DNA from: Methylocystis rosea
Lineage (GTDB): Bacteria > Pseudomonadota > Alphaproteobacteria > Rhizobiales > Beijerinckiaceae
Assembly (NCBI RefSeq): GCF_003855495.1
Contig: NZ_CP034086.1
Location: 3,199,501 to 3,263,500 of the forward strand
Direction of reading: 5' to 3'
Length of the DNA: 64,000 bases
Position numbers and translations under genes: made by a program. The notes under the pieces were generated by a model. It was not told where the DNA came from, did no database searches, and saw only the letters and a program-made list of their open reading frames with translations. Shown piece by piece: positions 54,844 through 64,000 of this stretch (position 1 is its first letter; every line of letters starts with the position of its first letter).

Positions 54844-55422
54844 ATGCAACTGGGTTACTTGACGCTAGACCAAGTAAGAGGAATTGCCGAGACGGCTGGC
54901 GAGCATCATCTGATTTTACTGAATTTTATCGAAAAAATTCGCAGTCTTCATACGGGTGGGCTGCTTGAGATCACAGGCGTTCCTTGGGGAGAGCCCTGTT
55001 CGTTTCCTGTCGCGTCCAAATTCCGTGATATTGCGTTAGGTGAACGCTACATGGTTCTTCCATCCGTATGGGACGATTTCGACCTTTCATTTGATTGCAA
55101 TGGCAAATTTGCAAGCCAGTGCGGAGCGCAGAGCGAAATAATCGACGTTCGGTTCCGCCCCGACCAAGTGGCCAGCATTTGGCCGCCGCGCGCCACTGAA
55201 GGGCCCACGCCAGTTCTCCGGCAGTGCAAGAGAACGGAGCTCGCCAATTGGATGCGCGTTCGCTTTGAGAATCGGCCACCATTATCCGTGGACGAGTTGC
55301 GCCGAATTGTTTTGAAGGACGGCTCTTTTGGCACGCTCTCGAAGAGAACGATTGAGCGTGCGATCTGCGATGCGTGGCCTGTGAGAAGGCAACCTTTGTC
55401 AACCTCTGCCCGTCGGCGTTGA
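54844..55422 (+). CDS. hypothetical protein in integrated element
   Basis: A 192-residue protein with lower GC than the chromosome around it. It begins MQLGYLTLDQVRGIAETAGEH; the C-terminal third has a basic helix (SKRTIERAICDAWPVRRQP) that could bind DNA. No recognised domain. Cargo of the element. Confidence 0.6.
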   Translation: MQLGYLTLDQVRGIAETAGEHHLILLNFIEKIRSLHTGGLLEITGVPWGEPCSFPVASKFRDIALGERYMVLPSVWDDFDLSFDCNGKFASQCGAQSEIIDVRFRPDQVASIWPPRATEGPTPVLRQCKRTELANWMRVRFENRPPLSVDELRRIVLKDGSFGTLSKRTIERAICDAWPVRRQPLSTSARRR

Positions 55423-55551
55423 CGAAACGGCCTGAATTGGCGGCTCTTGACGGATCTTGGCGGGATTTGGCGTGAGACATGTGCGGACGTGTTTGACTAA
55501 TTTTTCTGCGGTTTGCAGGGTTCTCGCAACCTTCCTCGAGGGAACCGCAGT

Positions 55552-55806
55552 ATGGATCAATGCTTCCTGCGCCGCCGAGCGGCGGCGCATTATCTCCAAA
55601 CGAAATATGGCTTCGGCAGCTATCCCACCCTCTGCAAAGGTGTGGTGACCGGCGACTCGCCAGAGTATCGCAAGGCCGGAAAAATCGTCCTCTACACCAA
55701 AGAGGCGTTGGACGCTTGGGCGCTCAGCAAGCTTGGCGCGCCAGTTCGCAGCACGTCGGAAGCCGATTCGGCCCGCCGGGCCGAAGCAACTCACGATGAT
55801 GCCTGA
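55552..55806 (+). CDS. excisionase/AlpA-like helix-turn-helix protein
   Basis: An 84-residue protein with a winged-helix, MerR-like excisionase shape: RRAAAHYLQTKYGFGSYPTL, RKAGKIVLYTKEALDAWALSKLG. GAGGGAA sits before the ATG. In elements like this such proteins direct excision or regulate the integrase. Similarity is by pattern only. Confidence 0.65.
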   Translation: MDQCFLRRRAAAHYLQTKYGFGSYPTLCKGVVTGDSPEYRKAGKIVLYTKEALDAWALSKLGAPVRSTSEADSARRAEATHDDA

Positions 55807-55995
55807 GTAGCGTAAACCGCGGTTCGCTCGCGTGTGGGGATGCCGAGCGCAGATGTGCAGAAGAAAACTTGCGAACGCACGCGGATAGCCGTGGCCGGCG
55901 GGGGGATCGACCACCGAATTCAAGACGTCGCTGGGCACCTTACGAGTCGCAGTCGTGAAGAGCGGCGGCGCTCCTCGAGATAGTCTTCAAAGGCA

Positions 55996-56952
55996 GTGGG
56001 TCGATGGGGGATAAATTCACCGCCCTCAAATTCCAAATGGCTAGAAAGAATCGCAGCCGATCCTGAATTGCCGGCGAGCGCAGCCAGGCTCGCTATAGCG
56101 CTCAACAAACATCTCAATCGAAAGACGGGGGACGCTTTTCCCGCCGTAGCAACGCTTGCGCGCGCGATTAGAATGACCGAGCGACGGGTGCAGAGCCTGC
56201 TGCAGGATCTGGTGAAGCGCGGTCATCTGACGATTGAGACCGGCGGCGGTCGCCATGCGACAAATCGCTACCGGCCAGTCTTCAAAGACGCAGACTTCTG
56301 TGCTCCGCCAATGGATCAGAAGAAGTCGGAGAAGTCATCAAACATTCTTCCGGGTACAGCCACGCTAAACCCCGAAGGTCATTTCGGGGTTTCGAGTCGT
56401 AAAACCCAGAAACTTGCAGCATCAAAACCCCGAAATCAGGTTCACCCGAACCCTTATATAGAACCCTGTACCCCTAAAGTCCCCACAGATGCGTCGTGCG
56501 ACGATGCCCATTCTACATGGCTAGCGTTCGAATCGGCCTGGCGATTCGACATGAGCGATCGTCGCGCTGCCACGAGAAGAGAGTTTGAAAATCTATCTGC
56601 AGCGGACCAGCGACTGGCGATCGAGCAAGCGCCCTTTTATCTGCGGCGTTGCGCCAGCGGAGCCAAGCGATGTCGTGCTAGCCGATGGCTGCGAGAGAAG
56701 TTGTTCCAAGATGCTGCGGTCTCGCAATCGGGGCCAAGACCACAGCGGAGCCTTTCAGAGGCGATCCCCACCGACCGGGGTTTTTTCATCCGCATATCGT
56801 CTCCTCAGTGGCGCGAATGGTCGCGGGTCGAGGGGCCATTACCGACGCTAAATACGGAATTCGGCATCGGCTGCTTCAGACCAAGCGAATGGCCAATCGG
56901 GATGGACGCTTCGGCCGAGCCTTTTCTCGCTACGACTGAGCGATCGCCATGA
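55996..56952 (+). CDS. replication-initiator-like helix-turn-helix protein, N terminus probably frameshifted
   Basis: The long frame (GTG at 55996) contains a winged-helix region PELPASAARLAIALNKHLNRKTGDAFPAV-type segment with RAIRMTERRVQSLLQDLVKRGHLTIE and a C-terminal helical domain (FESAWRFDMSDRRAATRREFE). A better family start, MGDKFTALKFQM, begins at ATG 56004 in another frame; removing one G at 56039-56040 joins it directly to LERIAADPEL. So the gene has suffered a one-base insertion, or there is a sequencing error. Plasmid/phage replisome organiser-like; cargo of the element. Confidence 0.6.
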   Translation: MGRWGINSPPSNSKWLERIAADPELPASAARLAIALNKHLNRKTGDAFPAVATLARAIRMTERRVQSLLQDLVKRGHLTIETGGGRHATNRYRPVFKDADFCAPPMDQKKSEKSSNILPGTATLNPEGHFGVSSRKTQKLAASKPRNQVHPNPYIEPCTPKVPTDASCDDAHSTWLAFESAWRFDMSDRRAATRREFENLSAADQRLAIEQAPFYLRRCASGAKRCRASRWLREKLFQDAAVSQSGPRPQRSLSEAIPTDRGFFIRISSPQWREWSRVEGPLPTLNTEFGIGCFRPSEWPIGMDASAEPFLATTERSP

Positions 56953-57240
56953 GGCGGCGATCGCCCCGGTGACGCGCTGCTTCGAACGACGGTTTTGCTT
57001 GCGTGAGGGCGAATAGCCTCAACGCTTCCTTCCGACGAGCCGCCGGATTGTCGGGCCTGTGCCATGCAAGCATTGACCCGAGCCCCAATTACATCATGGC
57101 CGCAAACCCCTGAGCGTAAGCTCCGGAAGAGACTGTCGCGCCAGTCGAGATCCCTCATGAGCGACAGCGGGTCCTTCTCCGGTCCTGACGATACGGGAGA
57201 GGCAGGGGCCCCGGGGTGAGGACGTAATCGCAATTTTGAT

Positions 57241-57300
57241 CAGGGTTGCGGATCATTGGTTGCGACAAGGCCGGTTGCGATGTGGTTGCGGACCCGAGCG
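57241..57300. repeat. cluster of four GGTTGCG motifs
   Basis: GGTTGCG occurs four times within about 50 bases, near 57244-57290. It lies beside the IS21-type remnant and could be part of an IS end with multiple transposase sites. From 56952 to 57430 I see no gene. Confidence 0.4.
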
Positions 57301-57429
57301 CGAAGTTGCGTAGCTTGGCTGGCTAGCAACAGCCACGCGAGAAAGGATGACGCGGCTTAGTTCAAGCCCTCTACTCTAATGAGCGCCAGCGGACTTTGGA
57401 GGGCGCGCGTGTCAATAAGCATTGAAACG

Positions 57430-58206
57430 AACCCCGATCGGCGTCAAAGGTGGTCCGTTACGCTGCGGGATGTCGCTGAGTTGATCGTATCTGACGTAGT
57501 CGGCGATCGGCACATGTCGCATGCGAAGCGCTTGCGGGGTCGCGGATTGCCGGCGGTTCGGGATCGCGGCGGCGCGCAGGATGTTGAGGATGTCGTCGCA
57601 GAATGGACGCCATTTTCGAGCGCTTCGGCGCAGGCCGCGTCGATGGCGGGCAAATCCGTCGGTGAGCACGGCGACGAGAATGACGACCATCTGACGATCG
57701 CCATCATCGGACCCAGCAAGTTTGCGCCGCACGCGCTCTGAAACCCCGGGCAAAAACTCAGTCCTTGAACGGCGACCCATTCTTCAGCGCGCCCGGCTTG
57801 CTGGCCAGAACAGGAACATAGTGCCATGGGTTGTAGATCGTCTCTCCGCGCCCGGAGCAGCGCGCATGTTCGGCGACGACGCGCCCATCCTGGCGGATAA
57901 CGATGCTATCGGCATAGACGTGGATCTCTACCGGACGTCTGACAGCGTCGGCGTTCACCGAGGAATCATGTTATGAGGCGAAGAGCAGCGGACTCCCATC
58001 AAGGCTAGGGGCACGAACTGTCCCGTGACAGGCCGGAGAGATTCATGCATTCCATGCCCGCAGACATCAGTAGATCGCCGTGCGCCTGAGGCTTACATAG
58101 ATTTTCGTAGACGCCGCGCGCGCGGGCGCCCTTGGAAGAAGGCGCGCTCGAGCGCGTCAGAGGCCATCTCCTGCGTCTCGCGCGGATAGGCCCGGGCGAT
58201 AAACAT
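57430..58206 (-). pseudogene. istA: IS21-family istA transposase remnant
   Basis: Pieces of the IS21 large transposase occur in order on the reverse strand in several frames: MFIARAYPRETQEM (from 58206), VEIHVYADSIVIRQDGRVVAEH and ETIYNPWHYVPVLASKPGAL (57958-57758), VRRKLAGSDDGDRQM, AACAEALENGV and ALRMRHVPIADYVRYDQL (to about 57450). Frameshifts, stops and an internal deletion make it inactive; istB is not seen. Confidence 0.75.
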
Positions 58207-58329
58207 TCAGGGTTTTCTCCTTCGTCAGGGTCACCGCTATGCCGACGCAGTATGGAAGAAGAAGCATCGTGTGTGGCTTGCCAATCAGAGCTCCAATCAT
58301 TCCGCGCAGCAGATCGCCTTTCAGACCCA

Positions 58330-58850
58330 TCTTAACGCCATGAATCAACGATCGCCCGCAAGAATTTCACGCAAATCGAAACTCTCATTCCGAAATGGTC
58401 CTTGGGTCCCGACGTCGAAGCCCTCCAGGCGTTGCGCGGCGACTCCCTTGTGGCTGCCGCCGGTGTGATCGCTGAACTCGGCAATATGCCGCGCTTCGAC
58501 AATCCGCGCCAGTTCATGGCCTTCATCGGTCTCGTTCCGGGCGAGCACTTGAGTGGCATCAAGCGGAAATTGACCGGCATCACCAAAGCGGCGACTGATC
58601 GTCGAAGCGGCTTGGGCCTATCGTCTGCCCGTGACGATTGGTCAGGCGAAAATGCTGCGACAGCAGTCGACTGCGGTCGCGATCCCTGAAATGCTTGGAA
58701 GGTGCGGGTCAGGTTGTGTGCCCGACATCAGAGCATGCTGGCGCGCGGCAATAAGGCGCCGATCGACATTATCGCCATCGCGCGAACCCGTCGGCTTCGT
58801 TTTGGCGATCACACAACATGTCGATACGAATTCGAGTCGTTTCCACAACT
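58330..58850 (+). pseudogene. IS110-family transposase remnant
   Basis: The C-terminal half of an IS110-type transposase: WSLGPDVEALQALRGDSLVAA, AELGNMPRFDNPRQFMAFIG, LVPGEHLSGIKR, GITKAA, then after a frameshift RLIVEAAWAYRLPVTIGQAK and, after another, AWKVQVRLCARHQ. The N-terminal DEDD part is absent. Confidence 0.75.
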
Positions 58851-59034
58851 TGCATGCCAACCCCTACCTCCCTCGCGCCAGAAGGCCATTGTGGACCTTT
58901 TTCCCCCGAGGGTTCCGATGGGACGCCCGATCAACCCGAAAGCGTAGCGCTTAGTCCATGCCGATCCAAATGTGTGCTCCACCAGATCGAGCCCGACGGC
59001 TATGGCCGAAAGGTCAACTTCATTGCCCATGGAA

Positions 59035-59490
59035 GTCGCTCCGCAAGACAGGGTTTCTCAGGCGGCCATCTTGGCACGATCGCTGCACGGCGGGACCTGT
59101 GGAGAGCACGTCCCCTCCATCAAGACAGCCTGAGAGCACTCGCCAAGCGGTATGGCGTCAACCAGAAAATCATTGCCAATGAAACAAGCGAACTTCGGCT
59201 TCTGACGAGCACACAACCGCAAAGAGCCGAGGTCGATAGTTCTATCGATCGAGCAAGAGGCGATTATCGTCGCCTTCCTCCCACGCTGCTGTCGCTCGAT
59301 GATGCCTCTACGCCTTGCAGGCGACGATCCCGCATCTAACGCATTCGTCACTGCGTCGCTGTCTTCAGCGGCACGGCAATACCGGCTTGCGTGAGCATCT
59401 CGCAGCCTTGCCCGCCTACAACTTTGCGAAACGCCTGAAGACTCTGCACGGCCTGACGCCTCATGATATGTCCGCGTCGCGGCTTCGCCG
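59035..59490 (+). pseudogene. IS481/IS3-like transposase remnant
   Basis: Fragments in different frames: QDSLRALAKRYGVNQKIIAN (helix-turn-helix), LSIEQEAIIVAF, then MQATIPHLTHSSLRRCLQRHG joined to YNFAKRLKTLHGLTPHDM, the normal C terminus. The catalytic core between the last two is deleted. Confidence 0.7.
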
Positions 59491-59492
59491 CT

Positions 59493-60380
59493 CTATCCGA
59501 CGGGAGAGAATTCCCGCTCCATCTCCGCGAGCACCTGCGAGATATATTGACCATAGCCGCTTTTGGAGAGTTTTGACGAGGCGGCGCGCGCCTGCGCGGC
59601 GTCGATCCACCCGGCGCGGAAGGCGATCTCTTCGAGGCAGGCGACGCGCTGTCCCTGCCGCTGCTCGATGGCGCGCACATATTCGCTGGCTTCGATCAGC
59701 GCCTCGGGCGTGCCGGTGTCGAGCCAGGCGAATCCGCGGCCAAGTCGGGCGACCTGCAGTTCGCCGAGCTCCAGATAGATGCGGTTGAGATCGGTGATCT
59801 CCAATTCGCCGCGCGGCGAAGGCTTCAGTTGCGCCGCGAATTCCGGCGCGCGTTCATCGTAAAAATAAAGGCCGGTCACCGCCCAATTCGATCGAGGCCG
59901 AGGCGGCTTCTCTTCGATCGAGATGGCGCGGCCGGCGGAGTCGAATTCGACGACGCCGTAACGCTCCGGATCGCGCACGTGATAGGCGAAGACCGCCGCC
60001 GAGCTGCGCGACGATTCGCTCAACACTTCCGGCAGGCCGTGGCCGTAGAAGATGTTGTCGCCAAGGATGAGCACCGAGGGTTCGCCATCGACGAATTCGG
60101 CGCCGATGAGATAGGCTTGCGCCAGCCCCTCCGGCCGCGGCTGCACGGCGTAAGACAGCGACAGGCCCCATTGCGCGCCGCTCCCGAGCAGCCGCTTGAA
60201 AGAAAGCAGATCCTCGGGCGTGGTGATGATCAGGATCTCGCGCACGCCCGCGAGCATCAGCGTGGCGAGCGGGTAGTAGATCATCGGCTTGTCGTAGACG
60301 GGGAGCAATTGCTTCGACGTGACGAGCGTCATCGGATGCAGCCTGGTGCCGCTTCCTCCGGCGAGAATGATGCCGCGCAT
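59493..60380 (-). CDS. rfbA: glucose-1-phosphate thymidylyltransferase
   Basis: A 295-residue RmlA making dTDP-glucose from dTTP and glucose-1-phosphate, first step of dTDP-L-rhamnose synthesis. Seen: [18 protein letters not shown] (nucleotide loop), [39 protein letters not shown] and [17 protein letters not shown]. Last gene of rfbB-rfbC-rfbD-rfbA; degraded IS sequence abuts its 3' end. Confidence 0.95.
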   Translation of the reverse strand: MRGIILAGGSGTRLHPMTLVTSKQLLPVYDKPMIYYPLATLMLAGVREILIITTPEDLLSFKRLLGSGAQWGLSLSYAVQPRPEGLAQAYLIGAEFVDGEPSVLILGDNIFYGHGLPEVLSESSRSSAAVFAYHVRDPERYGVVEFDSAGRAISIEEKPPRPRSNWAVTGLYFYDERAPEFAAQLKPSPRGELEITDLNRIYLELGELQVARLGRGFAWLDTGTPEALIEASEYVRAIEQRQGQRVACLEEIAFRAGWIDAAQARAASSKLSKSGYGQYISQVLAEMEREFSPVG

Positions 60381-60392
60381 GGAGAATCCTGT

Positions 60393-61283
60393 TCAGGTTG
60401 GAATTAATCGGGCGACGCAGGCGTTCACGGAGTCGCGCCATTTCGGCAGCGCGACGCCATAGCTGACTTCGAGCTTGGCGTTGTCGAGCCTTGAATTCGC
60501 GGGGCGGCGCGCCGGCGTCGGATAGTCCGCCGTCGCGATGCGCTTGACGCGCACGGGCTTACGGCCTTTCGTCTCCGCCGCCGAAAAGATCGCATCCGCC
60601 ATGTCCGCCCAACTGGCTTCGCCTTGCCCGGTCATGTGGAAAACGCCGCGCAGGCGCGGATCGGAATCGTCGACGAGTCTTTCCGCGATGGCGAGCAGCG
60701 CATCGGCGATGTCGAGCGCGCTTGTCGGATTGCCGATCTGATCGGCGACGACGCCGATTTCCTCGCGGGTCTCGCCGAGACGCAGCATCGTCTTGACGAA
60801 ATTCGTTCCAAACGGACTGTAAACCCAGGCGGTGCGCAAAACGGCGCAATTCTCGCAGCGCGCGGCGATCTGCCTTTCGCCTTCGAGCTTCGAGCGCCCA
60901 TAGGCGCCGGTCGGACTGGGTGCGTCGTCTTCGCGATAGGGACGGTCGAGCGTCCCGTCGAAAACATAGTCGGTCGAAAGATGCAGCAGCGGCACCTTCA
61001 GTTCGGCGGCGGTTTCGGCGACGAAGCCCGCGCCCGCGCCATTGACGCGCAACGCGACGTCAGGCTCGCTCTCGGCCTTGTCGACCTGAGTATAGGCGGC
61101 GGCGTTGATGATGGCGTCGCAGCGCACGCTGCGCAAAGACGCAAGAACCATGTCGCGGGAGGAGAGATCGAAGCGCGGGCGGCCGAGCGCCAGCATTTCG
61201 ACGCCTCTCGGCGCACGCTCGATGAGCGAGCTGACGACCTGGCCGGTGAGCCCCGTGACGGCGATGCGCTTCATCTTGCCCAC
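60393..61283 (-). CDS. rfbD: dTDP-4-dehydrorhamnose reductase
   Basis: A 296-residue RmlD, NADPH-dependent last step to dTDP-L-rhamnose. Modified Rossmann start AVTGLTGQVVSSL, then LHLSTDYVFDGTLDRPYREDD, PTGAYGRSKLEGE with Tyr/Lys, and RTAWVYSPFGTNFVKTML. Lies 12 bases upstream of rfbA and starts one base after the rfbC stop. Confidence 0.93.
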   Translation of the reverse strand: MGKMKRIAVTGLTGQVVSSLIERAPRGVEMLALGRPRFDLSSRDMVLASLRSVRCDAIINAAAYTQVDKAESEPDVALRVNGAGAGFVAETAAELKVPLLHLSTDYVFDGTLDRPYREDDAPSPTGAYGRSKLEGERQIAARCENCAVLRTAWVYSPFGTNFVKTMLRLGETREEIGVVADQIGNPTSALDIADALLAIAERLVDDSDPRLRGVFHMTGQGEASWADMADAIFSAAETKGRKPVRVKRIATADYPTPARRPANSRLDNAKLEVSYGVALPKWRDSVNACVARLIPT

Positions 61284-61284
61284 T

Positions 61285-61875
61285 CTACGCGAAAACTTCC
61301 GTCAGATTCCGCAGCCGCGGCCATTTGCGATCCTTGTCCGACAGCACGGCGCTTTCGGCGGCGGCCGGCCACGGGATCCCAATGTCAGGGTCGTCCCAGG
61401 CGACGCCGCAATCATGCTGCGGCGAATAGAAATTCGTCACCTTGTAGATGACTTCCGTATCGGGCTCGAGCGTGACGAAACCATGCGCGAAACCGATGGG
61501 AATGAACAGCTGACGCCAGTTCTCTTTTGAAAGCTCGACCACGACGTGACGCCCGAACGTCGGCGAAGACTGTCGAAGATCGACCGCGACGTCGAGTATG
61601 CGGCCGCTGATCACGCGGACGAGCTTGTCCTGCGCGAAAGGCGCGGTCTGGAAATGCAGACCACGCACCGTCCCGACGTCGCGGGACAATGAGTGATTGT
61701 CCTGGACGAAGTCGAAATTCAATCCGGCGTTCGCCCAGGTCTTTTCATTATGCGTTTCGCAAAAGAAGCCGCGCTCGTCGCCAAATTTTCTAGGCGTGAC
61801 GAGCTTCAGCCCCGAAAGCTCGAGATCTTCAAACAAACAGCCCCCCTGTCGCGCGTCAGGCGACGGCTTCTTCAT
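61285..61875 (-). CDS. rfbC: dTDP-4-dehydrorhamnose 3,5-epimerase
   Basis: A 196-residue RmlC cupin epimerase: [62 protein letters not shown] and W-D-D-P-D. The ATG at 61875 overlaps the rfbB end by 20 bases; the longer frame through rfbB is spurious. Confidence 0.94.
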   Translation of the reverse strand: MKKPSPDARQGGCLFEDLELSGLKLVTPRKFGDERGFFCETHNEKTWANAGLNFDFVQDNHSLSRDVGTVRGLHFQTAPFAQDKLVRVISGRILDVAVDLRQSSPTFGRHVVVELSKENWRQLFIPIGFAHGFVTLEPDTEVIYKVTNFYSPQHDCGVAWDDPDIGIPWPAAAESAVLSDKDRKWPRLRNLTEVFA

Positions 61876-62932
61876 CTTGCTCGGTAAGCACGCCGAGGCG
61901 CTCGCCGCGATATGTGCCCGAACGGATCGCTTGCCACCACTCCGAATTATCAAGATACCAGCGAACAGTTTTGCGAAGACCAGTCTCAAACCGCTCGGCC
62001 GGCCGCCATCCGAGTTCGCGCTCGATCTTCGAGGCGTCGATGGCGTAGCGCAGATCATGTCCCGGCCGGTCGGCGACAAAAGCGATGAGATCGCGATGCG
62101 ATCCGGCGCGCCGCGGACGAAATTCGTCCATCAGTTCGCAGATGGCTTCGACCACGTCGATATTGCGCCATTCATTGCGGCCGCCGACGTTATAGGATTC
62201 GCCGACGTCGCCTTCGCGCGCCACGCGCATCAGCGCCGAGGCGTGATCCTCGACATAAAGCCAGTCGCGCACATTCTCGCCGCGGCCATAAACCGGCAGC
62301 GGCTTCTCCTCGATCGCATTGATGATGGTGAGCGGAATGAGCTTCTCCGGAAAATGATAGGGTCCGTAATTATTGGAGCAATTGGTGACGATCGTCGGAA
62401 GACCGTAGGTGTGACGCCAGGCCCGCACGAGATGGTCGGAGCCCGCCTTCGACGCCGAATAGGGCGACGTCGGGGCATAGGGCGTTTCTTCGCAGAAGAG
62501 GCCCTCCTTGCCGAGGGCGCCGAACACCTCGTCGGTAGAGATATGCATGAAGCGGAAGTCTCGCGCGTGGGCGCGATCGAGCTGGCGCCAATAGTCCAGC
62601 GCCGCCCGCAGCATGACGAAGGTCCCGACGACATTGGTTTCGATGAAGGCCGCCGGCCCGTCGATCGAGCGATCGACATGGCTTTCGGCGGCAAGATGCA
62701 TGACCACGTCGGGCCGAAAATCCTCGAAGGCGCGCGCGACTGCCGCCGCGTCGCAGATATCGGCTTGGAGGAAGGAGAAACGCGGACTATCCGCGATGGG
62801 CCGCAGCGAGGCAAGATTCCCCGCATAGGTGAGCTTGTCGAAAACGAGAATCTGATCGACGCTCTTGCCGATGACGGCGCGCGCAACGGCCGAGCCGATG
62901 AACCCCGCGCCTCCGGTGATCAATATTTTCAT
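61856..62932 (-). CDS. rfbB: dTDP-glucose 4,6-dehydratase
   Basis: A 358-residue RmlB, NAD-dependent. [18 protein letters not shown] cofactor loop, [40 protein letters not shown] with catalytic Tyr/Lys, and [18 protein letters not shown]. The start at 62932 removes 16 non-family residues. First gene of the dTDP-rhamnose operon; the product feeds O-antigen or exopolysaccharide synthesis. Confidence 0.95.
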   Translation of the reverse strand: MKILITGGAGFIGSAVARAVIGKSVDQILVFDKLTYAGNLASLRPIADSPRFSFLQADICDAAAVARAFEDFRPDVVMHLAAESHVDRSIDGPAAFIETNVVGTFVMLRAALDYWRQLDRAHARDFRFMHISTDEVFGALGKEGLFCEETPYAPTSPYSASKAGSDHLVRAWRHTYGLPTIVTNCSNNYGPYHFPEKLIPLTIINAIEEKPLPVYGRGENVRDWLYVEDHASALMRVAREGDVGESYNVGGRNEWRNIDVVEAICELMDEFRPRRAGSHRDLIAFVADRPGHDLRYAIDASKIERELGWRPAERFETGLRKTVRWYLDNSEWWQAIRSGTYRGERLGVLTEQDEEAVA

Positions 62933-63044
62933 CAAAGCCCCGCTTTTATCTATCGCTCCGCCCTGAAATCGCGCCCTCACGCCCGCGCAGGGGAGCCCTA
63001 TTGCGAAGGCGACGGTCGGCGCTTAAGGCGTTTACGCGGACTAT

Positions 63045-63590
63045 GTGGCGGAACAACGTCATGGCATTGCGCGAGAATTTGGCGCGGCGGCGAGCGCCAC
63101 GGCGCAGAATTGCGTGATTGCGGCGCGCGCGGATATGCTCCTGGCGACTTCAGCTTCGCATGGCGACGGCGCCATGCCTCACGCTTGGGCGCGGCCGTCA
63201 ATGTGGAGAGCAACTCGAGATTGGTCGCGGCCGGCGACGACAATGTCGCTTTCTCTTACAAGGGCTATCGCCGTCGGGGGCGTTGTCGGATCATGCGTCG
63301 CCTCTCGCCGGACGCGTTCATTCGCCGCTTTCCGCTGCATGTCCTCCCCGACAGCTTTCACCGCATCCGCCCTTATGGCCTCCTGCCCAGGGGCGACCGT
63401 GAGGAGCGGCTCGCGTTATGTCACCGGCTCACTGTCGCCGCCGAACATCCGGTCGAGCCGAAGGTCGGCGCTTGCGGAGTCGTCGAGCGTCGCACTTTGT
63501 CTCCGCCTTCCCATGCCCGACTGCGGCGGACTCATGCGCCGCATCGGCATCGTTCCGACCGCGAGGCATCGCCCGCTCCGATGCGACACG
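63045..63590 (+). pseudogene. IS91-family transposase remnant
   Basis: The C-terminal half of a rolling-circle IS91-like transposase: VAFSYKGYRRRGRCRIMRRL, SPDAFIRRFPLHVLPDSFHRI, RPYGLLPRGD, and in another frame CPDCGGLMRRIGI, the usual zinc-like end. The catalytic N terminus is degraded or absent. Confidence 0.7.
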
Positions 63591-63897
63591 TGATGAGCCC
63601 GGCTATCACCTCCGCGTGGAACCCTGCGCAACTCCCTGTTTCGCTCGTCGTACGATACGGCGACGGGACGCCGCCTCGCGCCGTGACCGCAAAAATCTTC
63701 ATCCAAAAAATCTTCATCCACATGACGCCAATGCCGCGACAAGGGCCCCAAACTGCGGCCCACTCGAGCACTTCCTGCCCATGCGCGGACTTCGCGTCTC
63801 CCACCACAAGCGCCGGCGCCCGCCGTGGCCCTGCTAACAACGACGAGACGCGCTTTCCCCATATCGGCTAACGACCCGCGGCTTCGTTCAATCCGGC

Positions 63898-63952
63898 TTA
63901 TGTGAGGTCCGCCCCCGGGCAAGCAAAACATTGCGCTGCGGACCTAACATAA
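63898..63952. repeat. inverted repeat, possible IS91-type terminus
   Basis: TTATGTGAGGTCCGC at 63898-63912 faces GCGGACCTAACATAA at 63938-63952 with one mismatch. It follows the IS91-like remnant and may be its origin end. The final 48 bases show nothing. Confidence 0.5.
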
Positions 63953-64000
63953 CCCTACGCGAATGGGCGAGGAAGACTGTGCGCATACGCTCGTGGTGTT

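Noticed and set aside
63691..63720. Short direct repeat AAAATCTTCATCC
   Set aside because: Only two copies, in decayed sequence next to an IS remnant. No wider structure was seen.
61697..63871. A 724-codon forward frame across rfbC/rfbB
   Set aside because: Most of it is antisense to rfbB and rfbC. Only its end coincides with the IS91-like remnant.

Overview
The window is GC-rich alphaproteobacterial chromosome. It carries three dedicated ethylmalonyl-CoA (EMC) pathway genes: ethylmalonyl-CoA mutase, crotonyl-CoA carboxylase/reductase and methylsuccinyl-CoA dehydrogenase. It also carries a complete NepR-EcfG-PhyR general stress response locus. Together these point to Hyphomicrobiales (Rhizobiales), most likely a serine-cycle methylotroph or methanotroph of the Methylocystis/Methylosinus kind. 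That placement is inference; no methane or methanol oxidation gene lies in the window.

Layout. 0-16 kb: EMC pathway genes interspersed with small housekeeping and stress genes (HPF-like/cold-shock protein, DUF2945), a multicopper oxidase with an N-terminal membrane domain, a three-gene ABC-2 exporter, a SanA-like protein, a frameshifted DUF4160/DUF2442 pair and MAPEG. 16-26 kb: GST, SDR, then the branched-chain amino acid genes ilvB-ilvN-ilvC behind a readable Ile-Leu-Val leader peptide and attenuator, NTF2-like and Nudix-like genes, a fused AroK-AroB and a CorC-type protein. 26-30 kb: the general stress response locus (histidine kinase, ecfG, nepR, divergent phyR) with a symmetric EcfG-type promoter. 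30-36 kb: an SbmA/BacA-like ABC protein, then a protein made of seven glycine-zipper modules, a free-standing protease-prodomain-like protein, a subtilase and a convergent LuxR regulator. 36-45 kb: cupin, isoaspartyl peptidase, a carbamoyltransferase/DUF5989/SxtJ/SGNH cluster, exported adenosine deaminase, a 49-residue membrane protein and an HdeA-like protein. 45-52 kb: an XdhC/YqeB-like gene and modE, divergent from a periplasmic binding protein / di-heme protein / TonB-dependent receptor operon; two ModE-box-like inverted repeats lie in the shared AT-rich intergenic region. 53-59.5 kb: an integrated element with a tRNA 3'-half remnant, tyrosine integrase, cargo genes and the debris of at least three insertion sequences (IS21, IS110, IS481 types). 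59.5-63 kb: the dTDP-L-rhamnose operon rfbBCDA. 63-64 kb: an IS91-type remnant.

How the parts work together. The EMC genes regenerate glyoxylate from acetyl-CoA-derived C4 units. PhyR, NepR and EcfG form a partner-switching stress switch. The ModE island looks like a molybdenum-responsive outer-membrane uptake system and is the strongest candidate for something undescribed. The glycine-zipper/prodomain/subtilase group is the second candidate.
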